From Methylobacterium sp. (GTDB taxonomy: Bacteria > Pseudomonadota > Alphaproteobacteria > Rhizobiales > Beijerinckiaceae): a stretch of 64,000 bases of DNA. The notes under the pieces were generated by a model. That model searched no databases and was not told where the DNA came from. It was given only the letters and a program-made list of their open reading frames with translations. This document shows positions 8,229 to 17,988 of the stretch, one piece after another (positions within the stretch are counted from its first letter, which is position 1; each line of letters opens with the position of its first letter). Both the position numbers and the translations under genes were made by a program. Where the stretch lies: positions 248,001 through 312,000 of the forward strand of contig PERO01000020.1 in NCBI GenBank assembly GCA_002928875.1. Direction: 5' to 3'.

Positions 8229-8792
8229 ATGGCGGGAACGCTGATCGATACCTGCGTGCTGCGGGAACTGCATCTGCCCCGCCCCTACTGGAAGGTGCGG
8301 CGCGCGGTGGATGACCTCTGGCTGGAGGATATACGCCTCTCCATGGTCACCTTCGCCATTCTCGAGGGCGGCGTGACGGAACTGCCGCAGGAATTCAAGC
8401 AGCGCCGCGTGCGCGGATGGATGCGCGAGGTTCGCCGCAAGCTGGGCGAGAACCTGCTCGGAATCGATTACGAGACCAGCGTGATCTGGGGCCAGATCCT
8501 CACCTCGGCGCGCCGGCGCCGCCTGAGGCTGCCCTATCACGACAGCCTGATCGCCGCGACCGCCAAGCGCCACGAACTCGTGGTGATGACGCGCAATATC
8601 GGGTTCTTCGCGCCCTTCAACATCGAGGTCTTCAACCCCTGGGCGGAGAAGCAGGATACGGCCTATGATTTCGGCGAGGAGCCGGCGGATGCCTTCTCGC
8701 AGCCCGGTTCGACCAGCGCGGAACTCAGCCTGCCGCGCGGCAATGCCGACAGCATCACCGAGACCTGGGGCGGCGAGAACGCCGCCGCCTGA
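8229..8792 (+). CDS. PIN-domain (VapC-like) putative ribonuclease
   Basis: The 187-residue protein has PIN landmarks: the first acidic residue in TLIDTCVLREL (near 7), a middle acidic/aliphatic region, and LPYHDSLIAATAKRHELVVMTRN with the next acidic residue, then FAPFNIEVFNPW. PIN proteins are Mg-dependent RNases, often toxins. No antitoxin gene is adjacent: the upstream neighbour is trcR. The C-terminal ~45 residues are a Ser/Glu-rich extension beyond the usual VapC length. The ATG directly follows the T-run of the trcR terminator. Confidence 0.65.
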   Translation: MAGTLIDTCVLRELHLPRPYWKVRRAVDDLWLEDIRLSMVTFAILEGGVTELPQEFKQRRVRGWMREVRRKLGENLLGIDYETSVIWGQILTSARRRRLRLPYHDSLIAATAKRHELVVMTRNIGFFAPFNIEVFNPWAEKQDTAYDFGEEPADAFSQPGSTSAELSLPRGNADSITETWGGENAAA

Positions 8793-8839
8793 CCGCCTTC
8801 GCCGGACCGTTCCTCGCCAGACCGTTCCCCGCCTCTGCT

Positions 8840-10756
8840 TCAGCCCGCCGGATGGCGCCCCTCCAGCGCGCGGGCGATCTCCTCGAGAATCGCGGGATCG
8901 TCGATCGTCGCGGGCATGGACCAGGGGTCGCCATCGGCGATCTTCTTCATCGTGCCGCGCAGAATCTTGCCGGAGCGCGTCTTCGGCAGGCGGTTGACCG
9001 TGATCGCGGTCTTAAAGGCCGCGACCGGCCCGATGCGATCCCGCACGAGGCCGACGCATTCGCGCTCGATGGTGCCGGGCAGCGCGTTCACGCCGGCTTT
9101 CAGCACCACGAAACCCAGCGGGACCTCGCCTTTCAGGCTATCCTTGGCGCCAATCACCGCGCATTCCGCCACGGCCGGATGCGAGGCCAGCACCTCCTCC
9201 ATGCCGCCGGTGGAGAGCCGGTGGCCCGCGACGTTGATGATGTCATCCGTGCGGCCCATGATGTAGAGATAGCCATCGGCATCGCGATAGCCCGCATCCG
9301 ACGTGTTGTAATAGCCGGGATATTCCGCGAGATAGCTCGACCGGAACCGGTCATCCACGTTCCACAGCGTCGGCAGGCAGCCCGGCGGCAAGGGCAGTTT
9401 CACCGCGATCGAACCCATGCGGCCGGCCTCCACGGGTTTTCCCGCCTCATCCAGCACCTGCACGTCATAGCCCGGCATGGGCACCGTGGGCGAACCATGC
9501 TTCACCGGCAGCATCCCGAGGCCGAGGGGGTTGCCGCAAATCGGCCAGCCCGTTTCGGTTTGCCACCAATGGTCGATGACCGGAACCTTGAGAATATCCT
9601 CGGCCCATTTCACCGTATCCGGGTCCGCGCGCTCCCCCGCGAGGAACAGCGCGCGGAAGCCGCCGAGATCGTATTTCGCGAGATGTTCCGCCTTCGGGTC
9701 TTCCTTGCGGATCGCGCGGAAGGCGGTGGGGGCGGTGAAGAGCACCTTCACCTTGTGCTCGGAGATCACCCGCCAGAACGCGCCGGGATCGGGCGTGCCG
9801 ACCGGCTTGCCCTCGTAGAGAAGCGTCGTGCAGCCCTTCAGAAAAGGCGCATAGACGATGTAGCTGTGGCCCACGACCCAGCCGACATCAGAGGCCGCCC
9901 AGAACACTTCGCCCGGTTGCATGCCGTAGATCGCGCCCATGGACCAGTGCAGAGACACCATGTGCCCGCCATGGTCTCTCACCACGCCCTTGGGCTTGCC
10001 CGTGGTGCCGGAGGTGTAGAGCACATAGAGAGGATCGGTCGCCTGCATGGCCACCGGCTCCACCGGCCCCGCACCGGCTGCGATCAGGCGATCGCGCGCT
10101 TCGGCCCAATCATGGTCGCGGCCGGCGATCATCTCGGCCTGCGCTTGCGAGCGCTGATGGAGCAGCACGGTCTCGACCTTGTGCGTCGCCTCGTCGATCG
10201 CGCGATCGAGCAGCGGCTTGTAGGCGACGACACGGCCCGGCTCGATGCCGCAGGACGCCGTGAGGATGAGCCGGGGTTTCGCGTCATCGATGCGCGTTGC
10301 GAGTTCATGCGCGGCAAAGCCGCCGAACACCACGGAATGGACGACGCCAAGCCGCGCGCAGGCGAGCATCGCCACCACCGCCTCGGGGATCATCGGCATG
10401 TAGATGATGGCGCGATCGCCTTTCCCCACGCCAAAGCCGCGGATCATGTGCGCGACGAGATCGACCTCGCGCTTCAGTTCCCGATAGGTGAGCGCGGATG
10501 CGCTGCCGGTGATCGGGCTGTCATAGATCAGCGCGAACTGGTCGCCCCGCCCCGCATCGATATGCCGGTCGAGGCAATTCGCGGCAGTATTGCAGCGGGC
10601 ATCCGGAAACCAGCGGCCATAGGCGCCCGATCCGGGTTCGAAGATCGCCTGCGGCGGCTCGATCCAGTCCAGCGCGCCGGCGGCCTCCCGCCAGAAGCCC
10701 TCCGGATCGTTGCGCCAGCCCTCATAGACCGCGTGATAGCGCGAAGCCTGAGCCAT
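8840..10756 (-). CDS. prpE: Propionyl-CoA synthetase
   Basis: The 638-residue protein is an AMP-forming acyl-CoA synthetase of the Acs/PrpE branch. It has the ANL core YTSGTTGKPKGVVRDHGG, the substrate-pocket motif DHWWQTETGWP, the hinge segment YIMGRTDDIINVAGHRLSTG and the C-terminal catalytic lysine in PKTRSGKILRG. The sequence after the P-loop (VVRDHGGHMV) and the length are typical of PrpE rather than acetyl-CoA synthetase. It makes propionyl-CoA from propionate. It is transcribed alone; no methylcitrate genes are near. Confidence 0.88.
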   Translation of the reverse strand: MAQASRYHAVYEGWRNDPEGFWREAAGALDWIEPPQAIFEPGSGAYGRWFPDARCNTAANCLDRHIDAGRGDQFALIYDSPITGSASALTYRELKREVDLVAHMIRGFGVGKGDRAIIYMPMIPEAVVAMLACARLGVVHSVVFGGFAAHELATRIDDAKPRLILTASCGIEPGRVVAYKPLLDRAIDEATHKVETVLLHQRSQAQAEMIAGRDHDWAEARDRLIAAGAGPVEPVAMQATDPLYVLYTSGTTGKPKGVVRDHGGHMVSLHWSMGAIYGMQPGEVFWAASDVGWVVGHSYIVYAPFLKGCTTLLYEGKPVGTPDPGAFWRVISEHKVKVLFTAPTAFRAIRKEDPKAEHLAKYDLGGFRALFLAGERADPDTVKWAEDILKVPVIDHWWQTETGWPICGNPLGLGMLPVKHGSPTVPMPGYDVQVLDEAGKPVEAGRMGSIAVKLPLPPGCLPTLWNVDDRFRSSYLAEYPGYYNTSDAGYRDADGYLYIMGRTDDIINVAGHRLSTGGMEEVLASHPAVAECAVIGAKDSLKGEVPLGFVVLKAGVNALPGTIERECVGLVRDRIGPVAAFKTAITVNRLPKTRSGKILRGTMKKIADGDPWSMPATIDDPAILEEIARALEGRHPAG

Positions 10757-11016
10757 CCTCTCGTCCTCCCCTTTTTATCCCCGGATCCGCGACGCGGCGG
10801 GCATTGTTACGCCCGACGGCTGGTCCTTCTTGTTCTGGAAGCGGATTGTCACCGCCACCCCTTGTTGCGCAAGAGCCTCCAACTCATCATTTCGAGGGGG
10901 AGGACCCGGCAAAACCGTTGCCCTGCCCCGCTTCCATGCCTAGTTTTGCACGAATTCAGACGAAACGATGCAGGGCGCCCGCGATTCGCGCGAGCACCTG
11001 AGATGGAGACCCAAGC

Positions 11017-11286
11017 ATGCCGGACCCCGTCGCCGAAGCGCTGAGCCGGCTCAGTGCGGCGCTCGACCGGCTCGACGCGGCGGCAATCCGCCATGTCGAG
11101 GCCGACCGTGTGCGCGCCACGCTCGAGACCGAGCTGGCCGTGATGCGGGAAGACCGTCATCGTCTGGCCGAGATGCTGGACGTGGAAACCGGCGCGCGCC
11201 TTGAGGCGGATCAAGCGCTGCGCGATTGTCTGCCCCGCCTCGACCGCGCCATCGCGCAGGTCAAGGCCGGGCTGGCGGGGGGCTGA
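11017..11286 (+). CDS. DUF4164-type coiled-coil small protein
   Basis: The 89-residue, strongly alpha-helical and charged protein (MPDPVAEALSRLSAALDRLD...) ends 3 bp before zapA. A short coiled-coil protein of this kind (DUF4164) precedes zapA in many Rhizobiales. It could associate with the division apparatus, but that is inference from position only. Confidence 0.7.
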   Translation: MPDPVAEALSRLSAALDRLDAAAIRHVEADRVRATLETELAVMREDRHRLAEMLDVETGARLEADQALRDCLPRLDRAIAQVKAGLAGG

Positions 11287-11289
11287 GGC

Positions 11290-11661
11290 GTGGCGCAGAT
11301 CAGCGTGACGATCGATGGCAAGCAGTTCCGCATGGCCTGCGAGGACGGGCAGGAGGCGCATCTCTTGTCCCTCGCGGCCGATGTCGATGGCCGCATCAAG
11401 TCCATGCGCCAGAGCTTCGGCGATATCGGCGATCTGCGCCTCGCCGTCATGGCGGGGCTGATGCTGGCCGACGAGGTGAGCGAGGAGCGCCGCAAGGCGG
11501 AGGCCGCAGCGGAGGCGGTGGCCGCCAGCCGGGAGGCTGTGCGCAATGCCAGCCAGCTCGGCAACGAGCGCGAGGCGGATATCGCCGAGGCGATCGTGAG
11601 CCTCAGCGAGCGGGTGGAGCGCATCGCTCGCGCGCTCTCAGGCGAAGATCGGGACGCTTGA
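11290..11661 (+). CDS. zapA: Cell division protein ZapA
   Basis: The 123-residue protein has the ZapA head domain: MAQISVTIDGKQFRMACEDG, then LAADVDGRIKSMRQSFGDI and LRLAVMAGLMLADEV, followed by a long coiled coil. ZapA tetramers bundle FtsZ filaments at the Z ring. The start is GTG, three bases after the stop of the upstream coiled-coil gene, implying coupling. A 6S RNA gene usually follows zapA; here it is displaced 1 kb downstream by a transporter gene. Confidence 0.9.
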   Translation: MAQISVTIDGKQFRMACEDGQEAHLLSLAADVDGRIKSMRQSFGDIGDLRLAVMAGLMLADEVSEERRKAEAAAEAVAASREAVRNASQLGNEREADIAEAIVSLSERVERIARALSGEDRDA

Positions 11662-11772
11662 GACGCTGCCTGAGGTGCATGATACAATAAATTTGAACCA
11701 ACCCCGCGGAACGATTGAGGGCAGCGCCAGCTAATCGCTATGCGTCACCAGAGGCCAGAAAAGGGTGAGATT

Positions 11773-12423
11773 TTAGGTGGCGGGGCGCTTCGCCAGAGCA
11801 AGACCGAGGCCGAGTGCAATCATGGCGGCGCCAGATGCCTCGCGAAGGCGGCGAACCAGGCGAGGCCGAGAGGCCGCCCCTTCGCGGATGCCACTCGCCG
11901 CATAAGCAACGACCACATCGGCAAGGGTGTTCAGCACTATGGAAATGAAGCCCAGTACGATGAACTGCAAGGCAACATCCCCCTTTGTTGGATCAACGAA
12001 CTGGGGCACGAAGGCCAGGAAAAAAGCCGCTGTTTTCGGGTTGAGCGCCTCAACCAAGACCCCTTCGCGGAAGGCGCGGCCCGCGCCTATCGGAGGCGCC
12101 GCCTGGCCACCCTCAAAGATATCCCGGGCATCTCGGCGGGCAGCCTGAATCGTTCGAAACCCGATCCACACGAGATAGGCAGCGCCGACCAGCTTCAAGG
12201 CGGTGAAGAGTTCAGCGCTCGCCAACACGATCGCGGAAACGCCCAAGCTCCCAGCAACGACATGGACCATACCGCCGAGCCCAGTACCAAAACTCGACGC
12301 TATGCCTTCCGCGCGGCCTCCAGCCAGAGTGCGGGCAGCAACATAGAAGATGCCGGGGCCAGGCGTAATCGCGAGCAGGAAAGCCGCAGCGACGTAAAGA
12401 GCAAGTTGGGTCAGGTCAGGCAT
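11773..12423 (-). CDS. LysE/RhtB family exporter
   Basis: The 216-residue membrane protein has six predicted helices and the family signature AITPGPGIFYVAARTLAGG near its N-terminus, then GASSFGTGLG-like spacing and ALNPKTAAFFLAFVPQFVD. The family exports amino acids such as lysine, threonine or homoserine lactones. The ATG at 12423 gives the usual start MPDLTQLAL; a GTG five codons earlier is possible. It is inserted, in opposite orientation, between zapA and the 6S RNA gene. The substrate is unknown. Confidence 0.85.
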   Translation of the reverse strand: MPDLTQLALYVAAAFLLAITPGPGIFYVAARTLAGGRAEGIASSFGTGLGGMVHVVAGSLGVSAIVLASAELFTALKLVGAAYLVWIGFRTIQAARRDARDIFEGGQAAPPIGAGRAFREGVLVEALNPKTAAFFLAFVPQFVDPTKGDVALQFIVLGFISIVLNTLADVVVAYAASGIREGAASRPRLVRRLREASGAAMIALGLGLALAKRPAT

Positions 12424-12663
12424 GACCTCTCTTAGCACACCTCAGGCTTTAATCCAGTCGGGCAACGCCTCGCCAAAGCTGGCCTCCTTCATCTGTGCAA
12501 AAATCGGGAATTTTGCACCAGCCCCGCAAGCCAATCGCTTCATTTGCCTCCGTGTTGCAAAAATCCGGTGCGCGATGCTCGCCGTGGGCGGGCGCCAAAA
12601 ATCGACCCATGACCGCCCCGCAATCCCCACTGGCCTTTCTCCCCCCGAGCACTTACATTGATC

Positions 12664-12825
12664 GGGCGGGGCTGCGGGATGCGGCAGGTTATACGTATTC
12701 CCCGGGGCCTTATCGATCCTTAGGGAGCTGTCCCTGGGGAGGTCCGTGGACTTCCTCATAACGGCGCCCACCTACTCTTGTAGGTTCCCGGGATCGACAA
12801 ACCACCGATCGCTGCGGCTCCGCAT
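12664..12825 (+). ncRNA. ssrS: 6S RNA
   Basis: The ends form a 12-bp closing stem including G-U pairs (12666-12677 with 12812-12823), enclosing about 158 nt, the usual 6S length. Inside are an inner stem (TCGATCC near 12712 with GGATCGA near 12790), a GC-rich region around GGTCCGTGGACTTCC, and a small hairpin CCTAC-TCTT-GTAGG, as I recall from alphaproteobacterial 6S RNAs. A -10-like TACATT is at 12654-12659 and a T-run follows at 12832. The position downstream of zapA is the conserved context. 6S RNA binds RNA polymerase sigma-70 holoenzyme. Confidence 0.8.
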
Positions 12826-12842
12826 TCGGCATTTTTCTCGAA

Positions 12843-13673
12843 CTAAAGGTTTTCGTCAGGCGCATCGCACAAGTAAATTTCGAATGGCCTCGAACCACAC
12901 TGCGCGAACAAATGAACTACAATTGAAATATATGGCCTCTTTTGCCTCACATAAATTCGGTGAAATCTACTTCTATTGATGTATTCAAATTGAGACGCGC
13001 TACCAACATAATTGTATGCATCATGTCTTCTTCCGAAGATCAAATTTAATATCTGCGTTCGATCAAAGCCGTCGATTCCCAACTCGGCAACCGCGAAGCA
13101 GTATGCAATCTTCGCAAGCATCAAAGAAAATTCTGTGTGAGCCATAGGTTTCTGAGTAGATATTGGCACATCTCCAAGTAGAAAATTAAGGCTAGGCCCG
13201 CCCAAATTGAAAGTTGTGAATGATGGATTCACACAGTCTCCGCCTCGATCGCATCCAACTATATTGCCCGCAGGAAGAAAAACAGGCATAATCAACAACC
13301 TTGGATAAAAAAAATCGTCGAGATCAAAAATTTTACTTTCATGTTGCAGATTTCTGAAATCGCCAATAACCGCCCTGGGCAATTTTATTTCTTTAGAATT
13401 TTTACCTCTTTTTCTGCGTTTTAATTCAATAAATTTGCGATATGATACAAAATTTGTGTTTATACATTTGTTTTCAAAGCTCTGATTGCAATACGCATTA
13501 CATTCTGAACATGAGCCATTCCTGATCAAAATTTCATTTTTTAGACTTAATGCTCGCGGTATTATATGCTCATCTGTTAATGAAACGGACTTGGCGTCTT
13601 TATCACAGAATATACAGCGACCGAATCCGGGATAAGCTTTAGCTTGTATATCGTGAAAACGAATTTTGCTCAT
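12843..13673 (-). CDS. HNH-type endonuclease-like protein, AT-rich
   Basis: The 276-residue protein begins MSKIRFHDIQAKAYPGFG and contains CIFCDKDAKSVSLTDEHIIPRAL then CSECNAYCNQSFENKC, a treble-clef HNH layout: two CxxC knuckles around a DEHIIP core. The C-terminal half is unfamiliar. The DNA is visibly AT-rich against a GC-rich chromosome, so recent transfer is likely. It fills the gap between the 6S RNA and the phosphoesterase, where many relatives carry a 5-formyltetrahydrofolate cyclo-ligase gene; none is seen. The ATG at 13673 is chosen because the longer frame runs into the ymdB leader. A defence role is possible but not shown. Confidence 0.65.
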   Translation of the reverse strand: MSKIRFHDIQAKAYPGFGRCIFCDKDAKSVSLTDEHIIPRALSLKNEILIRNGSCSECNAYCNQSFENKCINTNFVSYRKFIELKRRKRGKNSKEIKLPRAVIGDFRNLQHESKIFDLDDFFYPRLLIMPVFLPAGNIVGCDRGGDCVNPSFTTFNLGGPSLNFLLGDVPISTQKPMAHTEFSLMLAKIAYCFAVAELGIDGFDRTQILNLIFGRRHDAYNYVGSASQFEYINRSRFHRIYVRQKRPYISIVVHLFAQCGSRPFEIYLCDAPDENL

Positions 13674-13774
13674 AAGACGCTTTCTTGGTAGCTGGCTCGA
13701 ATCTACAGATTTAGCTACAATTTTGCGGGGCAAGCGCCTAGAGCCGAGCATCCTTAACTTCCGAAGTCCACACC

Positions 13775-14596
13775 ATGCGCATTCTCTTCCTCGGCGATGT
13801 GGTCGCCAAACCCGGCCGCGAGGCGGTGCAGCGTCATCTCCCCTCGCTCCGAGAGCGCTGGAAGCTCGATTGCGTGGTGATCAACGGCGAGAATTCCGCC
13901 GGCACCATCGGCATCACCGAAGCGATCTGCAATGAATTGCTCGATGCCGGCGCGGATTGCGTCACCCTTGGCAATCATGCCTGGGACCAGCGCGAGGCGC
14001 TCGTTTTCATCGAGCGCGAACACCGGCTGATCCGCCCCGCGAATTTCATGCGCGGCACGCCGGGGCGCGGCGCGGCTCTCATCGAAGCAAAGAACGGCGC
14101 GCGCGTGCTGGTGGTGAACCTCATCGGCCGCGTCTTCATGCAGGTTTCCGACGATCCCTTCGCCGAGATCGACCGGCAGATGGATGCCTGCCCGCTTGGC
14201 CAGGGCTGCGATGCCATGCTGATCGACATGCATGCCGAAGCCACGAGCGAAAAGCAGGCTATGGCGCATTATGTCGATGGCCGCTGCTCCATCGTGGTCG
14301 GCACGCATACCCATGTGCCGACGGCGGATCATCACATCTTGCCCGGCGGCACGGCCTATATGTCCGATGCCGGGATGTGCGGCGATTACGATTCCATTCT
14401 GGGCGTCGACAAGGCCGCACCGATGCACCGGCTGATGTTCTCGACCCCCTCCGGCCGCTTCGAGGCCACCGATGGCCCGGCGACCCTTTGCGGTTTCGCG
14501 GTCGAGACGGATGATCGCACCGGTCTCGCGACCGCCTGCTGGGCCGTGCGCCTCGGGCCGATCCTCGAGGAAAGCCGCCCCAAGGGATGGGAATAG
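13775..14596 (+). CDS. YmdB-type metallophosphoesterase (TIGR00282 family)
   Basis: The 273-residue protein has the dimetal phosphoesterase motifs in order: [15 protein letters not shown] (D8), [17 protein letters not shown], and [18 protein letters not shown]. This family hydrolyses 2',3'-cyclic nucleotides in Bacillus; the role in alphaproteobacteria is not settled. It ends 82 bp before yebC and is likely cotranscribed with it. Confidence 0.88.
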   Translation: MRILFLGDVVAKPGREAVQRHLPSLRERWKLDCVVINGENSAGTIGITEAICNELLDAGADCVTLGNHAWDQREALVFIEREHRLIRPANFMRGTPGRGAALIEAKNGARVLVVNLIGRVFMQVSDDPFAEIDRQMDACPLGQGCDAMLIDMHAEATSEKQAMAHYVDGRCSIVVGTHTHVPTADHHILPGGTAYMSDAGMCGDYDSILGVDKAAPMHRLMFSTPSGRFEATDGPATLCGFAVETDDRTGLATACWAVRLGPILEESRPKGWE

Positions 14597-14678
14597 GCAC
14601 GAGGCAACCGCTTTTCTTTTGCCGCGCGCTTTTCTAAAAGCCGGGCCAATCTCGCATCCACGAAGACGGGGCTCCGCC

Positions 14679-15425
14679 ATGGCCGGCCATTCGCAATTCA
14701 AGAACATCATGCATCGCAAGGGCAAGCAGGATGCCGTGCGATCGAAACTGTTCGGCAAGCTCGCGAAGGAAATCACGGTCGCGGCCAAGATGGGCCTGCC
14801 CGATCCGAACATGAACCCGCGCCTGCGCATGGCCGTGCTGGCGGCGCGCGCCGAGAACATGCCGAAGGACAATATCGAGCGCGCGATCAAGAAGGCGACC
14901 GGCGGCGAGGCCGACAATTTCGAGGAAATCCGCTACGAGGGTCGCGGTCCCGGCGGCGTGATGCTCATCGTGGAAGCGCTGACCGACAACCGCAACCGCA
15001 CCAGCGCGGCGGTGCGCTCGTATTTCACCAAGGCCGGCGGCGAACTGGGCGCCACGGGCTCCGCGACCTTCCTGTTCGACCGCATCGGCGAGATCACCTA
15101 CCCCGCCACCGCCGGCGATGGGGATGCGGTGATGGAAGCCGCGATCGAGGCGGGCGCCGAGGATGTCGCCTCCGACGAGAACGGCCACACCATCACCTGC
15201 GGCTTCGCGGATCTCTCGGAGGTCTCCAAGGGGCTTGAAGCGAAGCTTGGCGCGCCGGCTTCGGCGAAAATCGTCTGGAAGCCGCAGAACACCGTGCTCG
15301 TGGACGAGGAGAAGGCGCAGAGCGTGCTGAAACTGCTCGACAACCTCGACAACGATGACGACGTGCAGAACGTCTTCTCGAATTTCGAGGTCTCGGACGA
15401 AGTGATGGCGAAACTCACGGCTTGA
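14679..15425 (+). CDS. yebC: YebC/PmpR family protein
   Basis: The 248-residue protein starts [19 protein letters not shown], the hallmark YebC N-terminus, and continues with [20 protein letters not shown] and [20 protein letters not shown]. Length and three-domain layout match. YebC proteins act as transcription regulators or ribosome-associated translation factors depending on lineage. It sits next to ruvC as in many proteobacteria. Confidence 0.95.
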   Translation: MAGHSQFKNIMHRKGKQDAVRSKLFGKLAKEITVAAKMGLPDPNMNPRLRMAVLAARAENMPKDNIERAIKKATGGEADNFEEIRYEGRGPGGVMLIVEALTDNRNRTSAAVRSYFTKAGGELGATGSATFLFDRIGEITYPATAGDGDAVMEAAIEAGAEDVASDENGHTITCGFADLSEVSKGLEAKLGAPASAKIVWKPQNTVLVDEEKAQSVLKLLDNLDNDDDVQNVFSNFEVSDEVMAKLTA

Positions 15426-15482
15426 GTGCCTCTTGCCCGATCTTCACCTTTCGTTCCCGGCTTGCCCGGCATAAAAACGCTT

Positions 15483-15968
15483 ATGGCAAGCGCGACGCGA
15501 ATCATCGGCATCGATCCCGGCCTCCGGCATACCGGCTGGGGGATTGTCGCCATCGAGGGGTCGCGGCTCTCCTACATCGCCTGCGGGGCGGTGGAGCCCT
15601 CCCCCAAGGCCGAACTCGCGGATCGGCTCGCGGCCATCCACGAGGGTCTGCGCCAAGTGATCCACGACCATCAGCCGCATGAGGCGGCGGTGGAAGAGAC
15701 CTTCCTCAACAAGGATCCCCGCTCCACCTTGAAGCTGGGCGCGGCGCGCGGTGTCGCGATGCTGGTGCCGGCGCAGGCGGGCTTGCGCGTGGCGGAATAT
15801 GCGCCGAACCAGGTGAAGAAGAGCGTGGTCGGCGCCGGCCATGCCGAGAAGGAGCAGATTCGCATGATGGTGAAGGTGCTGCTGCCCAAGGCCGAGTTCC
15901 GCACCGATGACATGGCCGATGCGCTGGCCATCGCCATCTGCCACGCGCATCACCGGGGGACGCGATGA
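15483..15968 (+). CDS. ruvC: Holliday junction resolvase RuvC
   Basis: The 161-residue product starts [20 protein letters not shown]; this ATG places the first catalytic aspartate at residue 10. Other catalytic positions are in [18 protein letters not shown] and [18 protein letters not shown]. RuvC cleaves Holliday junctions with RuvAB. The frame is open further upstream to 15426, but that start would add an unrelated 19-residue tail. No clear ribosome binding site precedes the ATG. Its stop overlaps the next ORF by ATGA. Confidence 0.93.
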   Translation: MASATRIIGIDPGLRHTGWGIVAIEGSRLSYIACGAVEPSPKAELADRLAAIHEGLRQVIHDHQPHEAAVEETFLNKDPRSTLKLGAARGVAMLVPAQAGLRVAEYAPNQVKKSVVGAGHAEKEQIRMMVKVLLPKAEFRTDDMADALAIAICHAHHRGTR

Positions 15969-16330
15969 GAGCCCTTCCGAGCCTGTGCATCCTGCTGGCA
16001 GCGACGATTCCATCGATAGCCGCGCCGCAGAAGCCCGTACCGGGGCGCTATGCGGTCGATCTCGCGAGTTGCGTCTCGAAGGATTACTTCCTCACCCTGC
16101 GGCCGACCGGGTTCGAATCCAGCGTGCTCTCCTGCGAGGGGCTGTCGCTCTTCCTGCGCGGCGAAGCGGGAGACCGCACGCTCTGGCAGGTGGATGGCAA
16201 GCAGTGCCGCGGGCTGCATGCCGGTTTCGGCGGGCCGAAGCGCTTCCAGATGGACGTGATGCCCAATCGGCTGCGCATCGCCTGGCCGGACGGCACGCCG
16301 GCCTCCACCTTCCTGCGCTGCGCGCCCTGA
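15965..16330 (+). CDS. Small exported protein between ruvC and ruvA
   Basis: The 121-residue product has a signal peptide ([20 protein letters not shown]), four cysteines in the mature part and no recognised domain. It starts within an ATGA overlap with ruvC and ends 25 bp before ruvA, so it is translated as part of the ruv operon. The role is unknown; a link to DNA repair is unlikely for a periplasmic protein. I do not recognise the family. Confidence 0.65.
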   Translation: MRALPSLCILLAATIPSIAAPQKPVPGRYAVDLASCVSKDYFLTLRPTGFESSVLSCEGLSLFLRGEAGDRTLWQVDGKQCRGLHAGFGGPKRFQMDVMPNRLRIAWPDGTPASTFLRCAP

Positions 16331-16355
16331 GATTTCCGGTGACGACGAGGTTCCC

Positions 16356-16973
16356 ATGATCGGCAAGCTCCGGGGCGTGATCGACAGCTATGGCGACGAG
16401 CATGTGATTCTCGACGTGCAGGGCGTCGGCTATCTCGTGCATTGTTCGTCGCGCACCCTGCAGGCGCTGCCGCAGGCGGGGGAAGCGGCGACGCTCTTCA
16501 TCGAAACCATCGTGCGCGAGGACATGATCCGCCTGTTCGGTTTTGCCTCCGCGCTGGAGAAGGACTGGTTCAACATCCTGCTCGGCGTGCAGGGCGTGGG
16601 GCAGAAGGTGGCGCTGGCGATCCTCTCGACGCTGAAGCCGGGCGAACTCGCCAATGCCATCGCCATGAAGGACAAGGCGGCGATCGCCCGCACCTCCGGC
16701 GTGGGCCCGAAACTCGCCGAGCGCATCTGCGTGGAGCTGAAGGACAAGGCACCCGCCTTCGGCTCCATCGATCCGGCGGTGGCGAAGCTCGCGGGCGAGG
16801 CCTACGAGGGCCGCGTGAAGGGCCCGCTGAAGGATGCGATTTCCGCGCTGGTCAATCTCGGATATGGCCAGCCGCAGGCGGCCGCGGCCGTGGCCGCCGC
16901 GTCGAAGGCACTCGGCGAGGAGGCCGCCGTCAGCGCGCTGATCCGCCAGGGATTGAAGGAACTCGCGAAGTGA
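16356..16973 (+). CDS. ruvA: Holliday junction branch migration protein RuvA
   Basis: The 205-residue protein starts [20 protein letters not shown] and carries the RuvA OB domain, two helix-hairpin-helix segments ([16 protein letters not shown] and [19 protein letters not shown]) and the C-terminal RuvB-binding domain ([16 protein letters not shown]). It binds Holliday junctions as a tetramer and loads RuvB. Confidence 0.95.
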   Translation: MIGKLRGVIDSYGDEHVILDVQGVGYLVHCSSRTLQALPQAGEAATLFIETIVREDMIRLFGFASALEKDWFNILLGVQGVGQKVALAILSTLKPGELANAIAMKDKAAIARTSGVGPKLAERICVELKDKAPAFGSIDPAVAKLAGEAYEGRVKGPLKDAISALVNLGYGQPQAAAAVAAASKALGEEAAVSALIRQGLKELAK

Positions 16974-17449
16974 TTGGCACCAGCGTCCTTCCGGTGGCCG
17001 ATCGCCAGACGATCGTCGACATGATGGTCGACCTCTGGGGCACCTCGCAGATGATGGTCGGCTCGCATCTCTACGAGATTTCGACGCTCGACATGCACGG
17101 GCTCTACACGGCGGACAAGCAATTGCTGGCCTTCGCGAACTGGACGCAGCGCGGGCAGGCCGTGGTGCTCTGCGCGATGCATGCGCTGGTGCCGGGGCAA
17201 TCCCATGCGCGCCATTTGCTGGAGGGCCTGCTGCCGATTTTCCGCCAGACCGGTGCCGGCAAGGTGCGCGCCATCACCACGAACGACAACATGTCGGCGC
17301 TGATCTTCTATCAGCGGTTCGGTTTCCGCCTGTCCACGCTTTATGTCGGCGCGATCGACGCCTACCGTCCCTGGGTGCCACTGGCCCGGGAGGTGGGCGA
17401 ATATGGCATCCCCATTCACGACGTGATCGAACTGGAAATGCCGCTGTGA
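16970..17449 (+). CDS. GNAT family N-acetyltransferase in the ruv cluster
   Basis: The 159-residue frame starts at a GTG overlapping the ruvA stop (GTGA). It shows a weak GNAT pattern: [20 protein letters not shown] in the CoA-binding region and [20 protein letters not shown] in motif B. The substrate is unknown. It overlaps the next gene by 4 bp, so the run from ruvC to ruvB is a continuous translationally coupled string. Confidence 0.72.
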   Translation: MIGTSVLPVADRQTIVDMMVDLWGTSQMMVGSHLYEISTLDMHGLYTADKQLLAFANWTQRGQAVVLCAMHALVPGQSHARHLLEGLLPIFRQTGAGKVRAITTNDNMSALIFYQRFGFRLSTLYVGAIDAYRPWVPLAREVGEYGIPIHDVIELEMPL

Positions 17450-17988
17450 GCGAAGCCCTGTCCTCCACCCTCGCGACAAGCCAGCCCGTGCCGCAACCGC
17501 GCTTGCCGGATTATCGCCTGCCGGCGATCCTCGCCTTCGCCGTGGTGCATCCGCTGGTGCATGGCGGGCTCTATGCCTTTGGCGGGCTGGTGGCCTATCT
17601 CGCGGCGCAGCTCTTCGGAACCGGCTTCGAGGCCGTGCCGCTCGCAGGGCTGGGGCTGGCGGGGAGCATGATCCTGCTCGGCTTCTTCATGGCCTCCGGC
17701 CCGCCGGTGCTGCTGGCCGCGGCCATCGGCTTCTATGTCTTGCGAAACGCGCCCGCCGTGACGCTGAAACACGCGATGATTGGCACGCTTGTGCTCGCCG
17801 TGCCCTGCTGCGCCCTCTACCTGCTGCTGCTCGCGAGCCTGCGCCCCGAACTGGATCCCACCCGTCTCGCGGGGCTTGCGGGGAACGTCATCGGCGGCGC
17901 ATTCGTGGCTCTGCCGGGCGCGCTGATCGCCACCTACGTGACCTGGCACTTCACGCGCCGCTGGCACGCGGCGGAGGCCGTGGCATGA
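17446..17988 (+). CDS. Four-helix inner-membrane protein of unknown function
   Basis: The 180-residue product has about four transmembrane segments (roughly 28-50, 62-85, 105-128, 140-162) and short charged ends. Start is GTG inside the upstream stop; its end overlaps ruvB by ATGA. I recognise no family. Its place in the ruv operon probably reflects cotranscription rather than a shared function. Confidence 0.7.
   Translation: MSEALSSTLATSQPVPQPRLPDYRLPAILAFAVVHPLVHGGLYAFGGLVAYLAAQLFGTGFEAVPLAGLGLAGSMILLGFFMASGPPVLLAAAIGFYVLRNAPAVTLKHAMIGTLVLAVPCCALYLLLLASLRPELDPTRLAGLAGNVIGGAFVALPGALIATYVTWHFTRRWHAAEAVA

Noticed and set aside
11664-11730. Possible 6S RNA right after zapA, because GCTGCC pairs with GGCAGC
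   Set aside because: Only about 67 nt and without 6S features; the segment at 12664-12825 has the right length, closing stem and inner hairpins.
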